From contig JANIIK010000702.1 of NCBI GenBank assembly GCA_027704905.1, positions 124,001 through 188,000 of the forward strand: a stretch of 64,000 nucleotides of DNA, written 5' to 3'. The stretch is from Muraenolepis orangiensis (taxonomy: Eukaryota > Chordata > Actinopteri > Gadiformes > Muraenolepididae). A model generated the notes under the pieces. The model had not been told where the DNA came from and did not search any database. It was given only the letters and a program-made list of their open reading frames with translations. The translations under genes were made by a program, and so were the position numbers. Below are positions 30,809 through 40,287 of this stretch, piece after piece (the stretch's first letter is position 1; each line of letters starts with the position of its first letter).

Positions 30809-31458
30809 TCACTGGCTCTGAGCTGCCGACTAAAAAAGGCGAGGGGTTGCCATCGCCCTTCGACTAGCTGCTCGTACACTGCCCCAACAGCATAATCTGA
30901 CGCGTCGGTTGTGAGAGCGATCGGCGCCTCGGGTACTGGGTGCGCCAACATGGCCGCCTTAGCTAGGGCCTGCTTGGTGCCTTTGAAAGCTGTGTCCATA
31001 TCCTCCGACCAAGCAAGAGTGAGTTTCGCAGGCTTCCCCTTGAGCGCCTCGTAAAGGGGTTGCATGAGCTGGGCTGCCCTGGGCACAAAGCGATGATAGA
31101 AATTAACCATTCCCAAAAATTCCTGTAGCGACCGGACGGTGAGGGGCCGTGGAAACTTGCTCACAGCCTCCACTTTCGATGGCAGTGGCACTGCCCCATC
31201 CTTGGTGATGCGGTGCCCCAGGAAATCAATTACCGGCAGTCCAAACTGGCACTTCGCTGGGTTAACAATTAACCCATGCTGACTTAGGCGCTCGAACAGT
31301 GTGTGGAGATGAGCCATGTGCTCACCCTTTGAGGAGCTGGCGATGAGGATGTCGTCTAAGTACGTGAACAGGAACAGGAACGCTGTCCATAAGGCGCTGA
31401 AATGCCTGGCCCGCGTTCTTAAGTCCAAAAGGCATTCGGAGGAACTCGAAGAGCCCAA
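30577..31458 (-). CDS. pol: RT and RNase H part of the outer gypsy pol
   Basis: The ORF holds the polymerase motif TYLDDILIAS, KCQFG and FLGHRITKDG, the thumb region (LQEFLGMVNFYHRFVP), and the RNase H start (LTTDASDYAVGAVYEQ). The frame changes after about residue 235, where RNase H continues in the neighbouring frame. The beginning of RT lies in two other frames (31,715-31,419 and 31,528-31,322), showing at least two upstream frameshifts. Confidence 0.8.
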   Translation of the reverse strand: MGSSSSSECLLDLRTRARHFSALWTAFLFLFTYLDDILIASSSKGEHMAHLHTLFERLSQHGLIVNPAKCQFGLPVIDFLGHRITKDGAVPLPSKVEAVSKFPRPLTVRSLQEFLGMVNFYHRFVPRAAQLMQPLYEALKGKPAKLTLAWSEDMDTAFKGTKQALAKAAMLAHPVPEAPIALTTDASDYAVGAVYEQLVEGRWQPLAFFSRQLRASEWKYSTTFPVPVGGPAIYSVCSGICHGQGFRAMVRSPATPVVRHLRVYYRYPTYSREEQPCRRLPLSGYYQYGPPRH

Positions 31459-31715
31459 ACGGAGTGATTACCGCGGTCTTCGGAATGTCCTGTGTTTGTA
31501 CTGGAACCTGGTGATAACCACGAAACAAGGTCCACTTTAGAAAAAATTGCTTTCCCCGCTAGGCGAGCTGAAAAGTCCTGAATGTGCGGTATGGGGTAGC
31601 GGTCAGGGGTCGTAGCCTCATTTAGGCGCCGATAATCACCACACGGACGCCAACCCCTGGTGGCCTTTGGCACCATATGGAGCGGCGAAGCCCAAGGGCT
31701 ATTGGACCGTCGCAC
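31322..31715 (-). pseudogene. pol: N-terminal RT fragment of the outer gypsy pol, frameshifted
   Basis: One frame carries SPWASPLHMVPKATRGWRPC and GDYRRLN (RT motif 1-2). After a shift another frame carries FRGYHQVPVQ, FGLFEFLRMPFGLKNAGQAF. These are consecutive RT motifs, so the shift is a lesion in this copy. Confidence 0.8.
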
Positions 31716-31920
31716 AATACCGAGGCTCTGGAGGGTTCACGAGCAGATGCGCTACTCTGGACGCGGTAGCGCTGCCGAGGGCGGACACCACGTAATAGTA
31801 TTTGGTCTCCTCATCTGTGATCCTCCGTATGGCGAACTGCGCCTCTGCCTGCGCGAACCAAACGGCAGCCTGCTGCTCCCAAAACTCCGGTAGCTTAATA
31901 GCTACAGCGTTTGTGCTCAT
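31699..31920 (-). pseudogene. gag: N-terminal Gag remnant fused to RT by deletion
   Basis: From ATG at 31,920 the peptide (KLPEFWEQQAAVWFAQAEAQ, then FAIRRITDEETKYYYVVSAL) matches the start of fish gypsy Gag proteins. After about 68 codons it meets RT coding sequence in another frame. About 1.5 kb (rest of gag, protease and RT start) is therefore missing. Confidence 0.75.
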
Positions 31921-31928
31921 GTTGAAAA

Positions 31929-31933
31929 AATAA

Positions 31934-31967
<34 letters not shown>

Positions 31968-31994
31968 TACTTAAAAAATAAATAAATAAGTAAG
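31929..31994. repeat. (AAT)n microsatellite in the outer element leader
   Basis: About 11 AAT triplets followed by an AAATAAATAAGTAAG tract. The final TAAG is the left target duplication of the inner element. Confidence 0.85.
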
Positions 31995-33655
31995 TGTAAC
32001 CCAGGTCATGTAGACTGGTTACTGATGGATAGATGAGGATGTTCTGTCGGGTAATGTCACTGGTGAAAAGGAGGAGCAAGTCTGCCTAGCTTGACTGCTG
32101 CTGACTAGTGGCCAGCCAATGATACAAAGACCTGTGAATTCCCCCAATCAGACGGCACCCCTCTATTACTTGCCCCGCCCCTTCTCTGTCTCTGCCGCTG
32201 CTCTGCTGTGAACCCCCACTCACACAGAACCAACCTGCGCTGAAGGAGAGAGACCTAGTCACAGAGCACAGGCTAATTAATAAGTTCTAATCTAAAAGTG
32301 GATATAGTGTACAGTGCGCACGCCTTGCCCATCATCTCGGTGTTGCCAGAGGGCTGAGAGTTGTTTCAAACAACATTGGTGAGTTGCTACAAACTTTGTT
32401 AGTTACATTAACAGCCAAGCAGCCATGCGGTTAGCAGTGTTAGCAGCCAATAGGCTAAGCTACCATGCGAAGTCAATACAAATGTTTGGCTAATTGCTAG
32501 TATTGTTGTTCCAAGCTAACCTACCTATTTTTACAATGTAGGATATATATTTTGCACTTTAAATGGAACAGAACTATTTCATGTCACCACTGTGTGTTGC
32601 TTCTATTTCATTTTTGTAGGTTTTGTCATGTTTTAGCCTTTAATTGAATGGGCTGCTAAGTGAGCATATTTTCCACACCTTTCATTCCTAGCTGAGTGTG
32701 CTGGGTGTGTGCTGCCTCTGTACTGCATCACCAGTCCTGGTGATTAGAGGATAACTTTATTTGGATGCCATTGGTGAGAAAAGCACTTTATTACAATGCA
32801 TCTTATTTTATTTTTCATTTTGAGAATGTATTTTATTTTAATAGTATAAGTTTGTTGTACTACTAGAAAGAGATTGTCATTTTATTTTAATTATTGAAAG
32901 ACCCTTATTGTGAAACACTGTTAATTATAGTTTTTCATGTGGTCCTGTATGCATGTCATACAGGTCAGGTTTTTTGGATGAGGCCAGAGTCTGGGTCTAC
33001 CAGGGATGGCGAGCTGCTGAAGGAGACTACATGCGAAGACCATCTTTGGATTTTCCTTGGCGACTCACTCTGCACTGAATCTGTGTTTCTGCCAGTGTGG
33101 TGGATGGAACTGATCTTGAAAGGAACTCTGAACTCTGCACGGTATCCATCCCATGGTGCTGCACTCCACAGTGTAGTTGGACTGTCGGTTGACTCACTCA
33201 CATACATCCATTTGTGGTTTAAATGTTGGGTTTATTGACTGGGGATTGATGTGTTATTGTGGATTGACTGATTGTGATTTCATGCTACAGTTAAAGAAAG
33301 ATATTTACCAGGGTGCACCCATAGTTTAGAACCCGTAGGATTTAAATCCTAAACTTAAAGGTTGTTTAAGAAAAGTAAGTTTATGTCAAGTGGTGACTAC
33401 AAGTCACATTTGGTTTTCTACTGAGCTCATTGTAATTTGTCTGTCTGTTATGTGTATTTTGGTACCAGTTCCTTTACTTCTATTTTTCTAAATACAAGCC
33501 GGCGCTTCTTTAATTCCTACACACCTGTCTTGTCTCATCATTGGGTTACTCTTAAATGCTCCAGTAGACGAACCTTAACAATTACTAACCCAGGATTAAT
33601 ACCTTATATGGTAGTGGTTATAAGTCCATTACATACAGGTGATACACGTGTTACA
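31995..33655 (+). repeat. 5' LTR of the inner gypsy element
   Basis: 1,661 bp. Only a handful of substitutions and small indels distinguish it from 40,269-41,929. The 114-codon ORF present in both LTRs (32,894-33,238) has no recognised domain and is probably not coding. Confidence 0.93.
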
Positions 33656-33784
33656 TAAAATATGGCGAGCTAGCCAGGAGCATTGTGGGTAATTAATGAC
33701 TAAACGAGATAACAGGTATTGATAAAAAAATAATATATATATATATATACAAATAACTTGAAGTTAATTTGAAGCCCGGTCAAA

Positions 33785-35560
33785 ATGGAAATAGTTATGA
33801 GTGAACAGGTCAAAATCCCTAACTCAGTCATAGTTAGTGGGCTTATCGGTGTAGAATTTGATGAGGAAATCACTGAACACTTAAAAACTCATGGCAAAAT
33901 TAACCGTATACTCCCCATTGAAGATGATGAATCTCCATTTTATGGGCAGTTAATTTATGAGTGAGTCTGGCGCGTCCATGGAGTCACTTCAGTCCTTGTT
34001 GCCCCTTACTTATGACAGCCCCAGCAGAGCAGATGTCACGTACAAAGTGAAGGCCTTAGCTTCCGTGTACACTCCTACAGCAAGCAGTAGCGCCACCTGT
34101 ACTTACCTTGAAGAGCTGCAAACCATAGCTAAGCTAAGCGGGAAATCCTTTGAAGAACTGCTACGAGGAGAGCTTGCTAAACTTACCACATCTGCTGCTT
34201 CACCTCTGAGTAACAGTGAAGACGGAGCAAGTGAATTTCCAGGGCCAGGCCCAAGACAGACCCCAGTTGACTGGACCCTCGCGCCGCCACTGGCTGCCAC
34301 ATTCCAACCAATCCTTGAGTCGACGAGTTCAGTTGATCTAACTTCCACACTTGGTGCAAGTTCTCAACCCAGGGTCACCTTCGATCTGACATCAGTTCCA
34401 CCACCCACTATGAATCCTCAGCCACCTGCTTTACCGATTCAACTTCAAAACCTGACCAATGACAACACATCACCTGTCCAAGCACAGGTTGAATCAAAAA
34501 CATATCCACACCTCAGTGTAACTGACGTGAACCCTCCTGACATACAGAGGGTCGTCATTGAACACATTGTGAGAAGCCAAGAAGCTGCATCGCATCATCT
34601 TGCTCCTTCACGTCTCAGAGCCTTTTCAGGCAGATCTCCCCGTCCAGCCAACGAGGTTGACTATGACACATGGCGTACCAATGTCGAACTGATGATGAAT
34701 GACCCTGCTATCTCAGACCTGCACCGGTCTAGGAGAATCCTTGACAGTCTTCTGCCACCAGCTATTGAAGTCACCAAGCACTTGGGTCCACAAGCATCCC
34801 CCGCAGCTTATCTTGAGCTGCTAGATTCTGCTTATGGCACAGTAGAAGATGGAGATGAGCTCTTTGCCAAGTTCCTGACTACGTTCCAAGACCCAAATGA
34901 AAAGCCTTCCAGCTACTTACACAGGTTGCAGGTAGTTTTGGGTTCAGCAGTGAGAAGAGGTGGCGTATCTGCCAGCGAAGTCAACCGACATCTCCTCAAC
35001 CAGTTCTGTCGAAATTGCTGGGACAATGCACTTCTAACTGACCTCCAGCTGAAGCACAGAAAGAACAATCCCCCTTCATTTGCAGAGTTGCTGTTGCTCC
35101 TTCGCACAGAAGAGGATAAACATGCTGCAAAAGTAACTCGCATGAAGCAACACCTTGGTGCCTCCAAGCAACGTGTCACGTCACATCTGCAGAGTGCATG
35201 TGCCTATACTGATTCAAATGAGACTGAACAGTTGCAGAAGCAAGTCGCTGCTCTTCAAAGTCAACTCACAAACTTGAAGAAAGCTAAGACTGAAAAGGAT
35301 AAATCAGCTAATCCCAAAGTAGCTACAGACTACAAAGCCAAGAGTCAAAAGCATGAGAAGCAGCTAACCTCAAGCCGTATTCAAGCAAACCCCGGCCTTG
35401 GTACTGCTTCCGGTGCGGTGAAGATGGGCATATTAAACCATCGTGTGAGAATGAGCCAAACCCTTCACTTGTCGCAGCCAAGAGGAAGCTACTGAACGAC
35501 AGACAACTTCAGTGGGAAGCTCAACCCGCTTCATCAGATGAGGATCATTTAAACAACTAG
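33785..35560 (+). CDS. gag: PNMA-like Gag of the inner gypsy element, two frame changes
   Basis: The N-terminal part starts at ATG 33,785 (VIVSGLIGVEFDEEI, INRILPIEDDE), typical of PNMA-like Gag. It shifts frame near 33,960 into the main ORF (to 35,495) holding the capsid-like region (YDTWRTNVELMMNDPAISDL, SSYLHRLQVVLG) and a coiled coil (TEQLQKQVAALQSQLTNLKK). A second change near 35,380 returns to the first frame, which encodes a CCHC zinc knuckle (CFRCGEDGHIKPSC) and ends at TAG 35,558-35,560. The two changes compensate each other. They may be real lesions or assembly errors. Gag would form the particle and bind RNA. Confidence 0.85.
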
Positions 35561-38500
35561 CAGCCCCTGTTGAGGGACAAATAGGAGCTGCAAGTAATGA
35601 GACCCGTCCCACTGTAACCAAACAGAGAGCCTCACTGAAATGTGCCCATACTAAAGACAAACCCATGAAACTTCCCAGAGGTTTAGTTGGAACAAAGTAT
35701 ACGGCCCAAGTCACCATTGCAGACCAAGAAGTGAACTGTCTTTTAGACACAGGGTCTCAAGTTACTACAGTCCCCCTGTCGTTCTATGAGCAACACTTAT
35801 CGAGTCAAGCCATTAAGTCCTTAAACAACCTACTCGGGGTAGAAGGAGCTAATGGACAAGAAGTCCCTTACCTGGGATACGTTGAACTGAGCATAACCTT
35901 TCCTAAGGAGTTTGTAGGGGTTGATACAGAAGTGCCAACGTTAGCATTGGTTGTTCCCCATCTCCGTGCTGAAGAACAAGTACTAATTGGCACCAACACC
36001 CTTGATGTCCTCTACACGGATTATGCTCAGAAGACACCTGCCCTACCCCAGCCTACCTCATTTGGCTATCGTGCAGTTTTAAAGCTTCTGCAGCTCAGAC
36101 AACAGCAAGCTGAAGATGGTAATTTGGGATGGGTGAAACTACAAGGAAACATACCAGAAGTTGTTCCAGCCGGCCACCAAGTAGTTCTCAACGGATGTAT
36201 CAGTGTGCGTGGGTCCCACACTGACAAATGGGCCATCCTTGAACCCCCTTCAATGTCCTCCTTGCCAGGCGGCCTACTTGTTTCCAGCTGCCTGTTCTCC
36301 CTCCCAACTGCCAGACACCACACCCAGCTGCCTGTGGTGATAAAAAACGAGTCAGGGCATGACATTACCATACCCCCAAGAACGGTGCTGGCTGAAGTAA
36401 ATGCTGTTCAGCAAGTAATACAAAAAGAACCTGCAGTAGCTGACCCCAGCCCTGCAGATAAGTCCGACAGACCCAAATTGAAATTTGACTTTGAAGATTC
36501 TCCCATATCCACTGAGTGGAAAGAGCGTGTGACCAGCAAACTCAACTCAATGCCCGAGGTGTTTGCACACCATGACCTTGATTTCGGTCATACTGACAAG
36601 GTCAAACATCGCATGAGGCTCAGTGATGAGACTCCTTTCAAGCAGCGAGCAAGACCCATACACCCCCAAGACCTTGAGGCAGTTCGAAAACATCTTCAGG
36701 AGCTGTTGAGTTCCGGTGTCATTCGAGAGTCTGAGTCCCCCTTCTCATCACCAATCGTCGTAGTGAGGAAAAAGAATGGTGATGTAAGACTCTGCATTGA
36801 CTACCGCAAGCTCAATCTGCAAACCATCAAAGATGCATACGCTCTGCCCCACCTAGAAGAAGCCTTCTCCGCCCTAAGTGGGTCGAAGTGGTTCTCCGTG
36901 CTTGATCTCAAATCTGGGTACTACCAGATTGAGATGGAGGAAGAAGACAAGCAGAAGACAGCATTCGTCTGCCCCCTAGGCTTCTGGGAGTTTTGTAGGA
37001 TGCCTCAAGGAATCACCAATGCACCATCCACCTTTCAACGCTTGATGGAACGGTGTATGGGCGACATCAATCTGAAAGAGGTCTTGGTCTTCATAGACGA
37101 CTTAATTGTCTTTTCAGAGACATTGGAAGAGCACGAGAGCAGACTGCTTCGAGTATTGTCACGTCTGAAAGAATATGGCCTGAAGTTGTCGCCAGAAAAA
37201 TGCAAGTTTTTCCAGACTTCTGTCCGATATCTGGGACACATCGTCTCCCAAAATGGAGTAGAGACTGACCCAGAGAAGATAAAAGCCCTTTCAACTTGGC
37301 CAATTCCCTGTACCCTTAAGGCATTAAGGTCCTTTCTAGGCTTCTCAGGGTACTACAGGAGATATGTCAAGGATTACTCGAAAATAGTCAAACCGCTAAA
37401 TGACTTGACCTCCGGTTACCCACCACTCCGGAAAGGTTCCAAACCCACTAAGGAGCAGAGTGCACAGTACCACAACCCCAAAGAACCTTTCGGCAGTCGT
37501 TGGACATCCACCTGCCAGCAAGCTTTTCAAACCATCATCGACAAGCTCACATCCGCTCCTGTACTGGGTTTTGCTGATCCTAAGCTGCATTACATCCTGC
37601 ATACCGATGCAAGTACCACCGGGCTAGGAGCAGCCTTATACCAGGAACAAGAGGGGAGGATGCGAGTCATCGCGTTTGCTAGCAGAGGGTTGTCACGGAG
37701 CGAGTCCAGATATCCAGCTCACAAGCTTGAATTCTTGGCACTCAAATGGTCGGTCACCGAGAAATTAAAAGACTATCTGTATGGCTGTCCATTCACTGTG
37801 GTCACTGACAGTAACCCTCTGACGTATCTCCTCACTTCTGCGAAGCTTGATGCCACAAGTTACAGGTGGTTAGCAGCCCTGTCAACTTTCTCTTTCAAAC
37901 TTCAGTATCGTGCTGGTAAGCAAAACCAAGATGCTGACGGTCTCTCAAGACGTCCCCATGGTGAGCTGTCAGACGACTTAACATCACAGAAAGAGCGAGA
38001 GCGCATACAGCAGTTCACGCGACAGCATCTAGCAGACCCCGACATTGTACAAGCCATCTGCGAAAGGCATCTCATCTGCCAAAGAACAGACGATTCTGAT
38101 GATATTGACCCCGGTATCACTCTGGTTGAGTCTCTTGCCATCTCTGCAGATGCCATACCAAGCATCTTTGAACAAGAAAGTTCATCCGTCATCCCTCATT
38201 TCTCAAGCGAGGAGATAAAGGAGAAGCAGAGAGCAGATCCTAGCATCAGAGAGGTCATCTATCAGCTCGAGTCTGGAGAGAAGCCCCCTCCTACTGCTAG
38301 AGCTGAGCTCCCAGAACTCCCGCTCTTGTTGCGGGAGTGGAATCGTCTGGAGTTGAGAAGCGGAGTCTTGTATCGACGAAAGCAAGACGGAGCTCATCAA
38401 ACGTACCAGCTTGTCCTACCAGAGGAGCTGCGGCCCCTTGTGTTGACAAGTCTCCACAATGACATGGGCCACATGGGAATTGATCGTACTCTCGACCTTG

Positions 38501-40287
38501 TGAGATCACGTTTCTATTGGCCCAAGATGGCATTCGCCGTGGAAACCAAGGTCAAGACTTGCAACCGCTGTGTTCGACGTAAAGCCCAGCCAGAGAAAGC
38601 CGCTCCCTTGGTCAACATCAAGACCAGCAGGCCATTGGAGTTGGTCTGTATGGACTATCTTTCTCTGGAACCGGATAGGAGTAACACAAAAGACATACTC
38701 GTGATTACCGACCACTTTACGAAGTACGCGGTGGCAATACCAACTGCAAACCAGAAAGCAAGAACTGTTGCCAAGACCCTCTGGGACCATTTTATCGTCC
38801 ATTATGGTTTTCCGGAGCGACTCCACAGTGACCAAGGTCCAGACTTTGAGTCCAAAACCATCAAGGAACTGTGTGAGCTCGGAGGAATCAGAAAGGTCAG
38901 AACAACTCCCTATCATCCGAGAGGTAATCCTGTCGAGCGGTTCAACCGGACCCTCCTGCAGATGTTAGGCACTCTGGAGAGTGAAGACAAAGTTCACTGG
39001 CGGGATTTCGTAAAGCCTCTGGTTCATGCGTATAATTGTACCAAGAATGATGTCACTGGCTTTACCCCGTACGAGCTGATGTTTGGAAGACAGCCCAGAC
39101 TACCAATCGACCTAGCTTTTGGTCTGCCTGTCCACAAACAACAGAAGTCACACTCACAGTATGTGAGAGATCTTAAAAGTCATCTGGAGGAGAGTTACAG
39201 AGTTGCCACTCGTAATGCCCTCAAGATAGCGGAGAGAAACAAGACTCGGTTCGACAAACGAGTTACCGAATCCACTCTTGAAGTTGGCGACCGAGTTCTG
39301 GTCCGAAGTGTTCGCCTACGTGGTAAACATAAGTTAGCTGATAAGTGGGAACCCGACGTCTACAAAGTTGTAAAGCGTGCCGGTGATCTGCCTGTGTATA
39401 CAGTCAAGCCTGAGACCAAAGACCGACCACTGCGCACCTTACATCGTGACCTGCTACTAGCTTGTGGGTTCCTACCAGTAAGTGAACCTGAGAAACCAGT
39501 CGCACCAAAGCCAGTCCGTAAACCTCACACACGGCGAAATCCTGGTGCTTATGATTCTGAAACAAGCAGTGTTGCAGATATGGAAACACCCTGTGTTAAT
39601 GGTGACGAAGATATCCCTGTTCCTGTCCACTGGTTTCCAGATCTGCAGGCCCCAGAGCCAGTCACATTCACTAAGGTGTATGAAACTCGTGGATGGAAGT
39701 CAAAACAACCTCCTTGTGCTGATGCTTCAGAACAGTCAGAATCCGATCCAGACCCTACTACTTCATTTCCTCCTGTTGAGCTGACTCTTGTGGATGAAGA
39801 GGCCCCTGATGATGTTCCAGTAGATGTTGAAGAAGACAACTTACCTGAAAGATACCTCTTACCAGAAGTTCCACCTGCAAAGGAGAAACCTGAAGAGGAG
39901 AAACTTGAAGAGGAAAGACCTGAAGAGGAAAACCCTGAAAGTGAAGAGAGAACAAACATACCTGAAGCAGTCACTGTCGAGTCCACTCCAGTTGATGCTG
40001 AAACTGCTGATGCAGTTACAGATACAGAAGAGGAAGCTGAATGCCCTGTTCGTCGTTCTTCTAGGATACAGGAGAGGCGAGAGAGAAATCTGATGAACAA
40101 TCCCCTGATCTCAGTGATTCAGTCACTTTTCCAAGGCCTCAGTACTGCCTTTACAAGCTCATTGGATGGAGAGGACTACATGTCCCTGACATCGCCCAAA
40201 GTGGTGACCAGTCAACCACTAAGATGCAATGGATGCAACGGGACGTGCACCAATTCAAGAGGGGAGGGTGTAACCCAGGTCATGTAG
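35542..40287 (+). CDS. pol: Pol polyprotein of the inner gypsy element (PR-RT-RH-IN)
   Basis: The frame is open for about 1,580 codons, entered by -1 frameshifting; the first ATG is at 35,665. Protease: CLLDTGSQVT. RT: SPFSSPIVVVRKKNGDVRLC, DLKSGYYQI, catalytic VFIDDLIVFS, YLGHIVS. RNase H: LHTDASTTGLGAAL, KLEFLALKW, VVTDSNPLTYLL. Integrase: HHCC finger (HNDMGHMG, CNRC), then core D-D-E in VCMDYLSLEP, LHSDQGPDFES and NPVERFNRTL. The C-terminal module is LADKWEPDVYKVV. A long acidic Glu/Pro-rich tail (EKPEEEKLEEERPEEE) follows. The ORF passes through the purine tract and stops 19 nt inside the 3' LTR. All catalytic residues are present, so this copy may encode active enzymes. Confidence 0.93.
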   Translation, partial: GSFKQLAAPVEGQIGAASNETRPTVTKQRASLKCAHTKDKPMKLPRGLVGTKYTAQVTIADQEVNCLLDTGSQVTTVPLSFYEQHLSSQAIKSLNNLLGVEGANGQEVPYLGYVELSITFPKEFVGVDTEVPTLALVVPHLRAEEQVLIGTNTLDVLYTDYAQKTPALPQPTSFGYRAVLKLLQLRQQQAEDGNLGWVKLQGNIPEVVPAGHQVVLNGCISVRGSHTDKWAILEPPSMSSLPGGLLVSSCLFSLPTARHHTQLPVVIKNESGHDITIPPRTVLAEVNAVQQVIQKEPAVADPSPADKSDRPKLKFDFEDSPISTEWKERVTSKLNSMPEVFAHHDLDFGHTDKVKHRMRLSDETPFKQRARPIHPQDLEAVRKHLQELLSSGVIRESESPFSSPIVVVRKKNGDVRLCIDYRKLNLQTIKDAYALPHLEEAFSALSGSKWFSVLDLKSGYYQIEMEEEDKQKTAFVCPLGFWEFCRMPQGITNAPSTFQRLMERCMGDINLKEVLVFIDDLIVFSETLEEHESRLLRVLSRLKEYGLKLSPEKCKFFQTSVRYLGHIVSQNGVETDPEKIKALSTWPIPCTLKALRSFLGFSGYYRRYVKDYSKIVKPLNDLTSGYPPLRKGSKPTKEQSAQYHNPKEPFGSRWTSTCQQAFQTIIDKLTSAPVLGFADPKLHYILHTDASTTGLGAALYQEQEGRMRVIAFASRGLSRSESRYPAHKLEFLALKWSVTEKLKDYLYGCPFTVVTDSNPLTYLLTSAKLDATSYRWLAALSTFSFKLQYRAGKQNQDADGLSRRPHGELSDDLTSQKERERIQQFTRQHLADPDIVQAICERHLICQRTDDSDDIDPGITLVESLAISADAIPSIFEQESSSVIPHFSSEEIKEKQRADPSIREVIYQLESGEKPPPTARAELPELPLLLREWNRLELRSGVLYRRKQDGAHQTYQLVLPEELRPLVLTSLHNDMGHMGIDRTLDLVRSRFYWPKMAFAVETKVKTCNRCVRRKAQPEKAAPLVNIKTSRPLELVCMDYLSLEPDRSNTKDILVITDHFTKYAVAIPTANQKARTVAKTLWDHFIVHYGFPERLHSDQGPDFESKTIKELCELGGIRKVRTTPYHPRGNPVERFNRTLLQMLGTLESEDKVHWRDFVKPLVHAYNCTKNDVTGFTPYELMFGRQPRLPIDLAFGLPVHKQQKSHSQYVRDLKSHLEESYRVATRNALKIAERNKTRFDKRVTESTLEVGDRVLVRSVRLRGKHKLADKWEPDVYKVVKRAGDLPVYTVKPETKDRPLRTLHRDLLLACGFLPVSEPEKPVAPKPVRKPHTRRNPGAYDSETSSVADMETPCVNGDEDIPVPVHWFPDLQAPEPVTFTKVYETRGWKSKQPPCADASEQSESDPDPTTSFPPVELTLVDEEAPDDVPVDVEEDNLPERYLLPEVPPAKEKPEEEKLEEERPEEENPESEERTNIPEAVTVESTPVDAETADAVTDTEEEAECPVRRSSRIQERRERNLMNNPLISVIQSLFQGLSTAFTSSLDGEDYMSLTSPKVVTSQPLRCNGCNGTCTNSRGEGVTQVM
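35548..35554 (+). promoter_or_regulatory. Canonical -1 ribosomal frameshift site UUUAAAC
   Basis: T TTA AAC sits in the gag frame two codons before the gag stop. Slipping back one base enters the pol frame, which is open from 35,542 without a stop. A stem of up to 8 bp (35,560-35,567 with 35,584-35,591) follows at a distance of 5 nt. Heptamer, spacing and frame relation are all as expected for programmed frameshifting. Confidence 0.85.

Noticed and set aside
32894..33238. 114-codon ORF present in both LTRs of the inner gypsy element (also 41,168-41,512)
   Set aside because: Conserved only because the LTRs are near-identical copies. No known domain, no leader context, and one copy shows amino-acid changes without frame pressure evidence.
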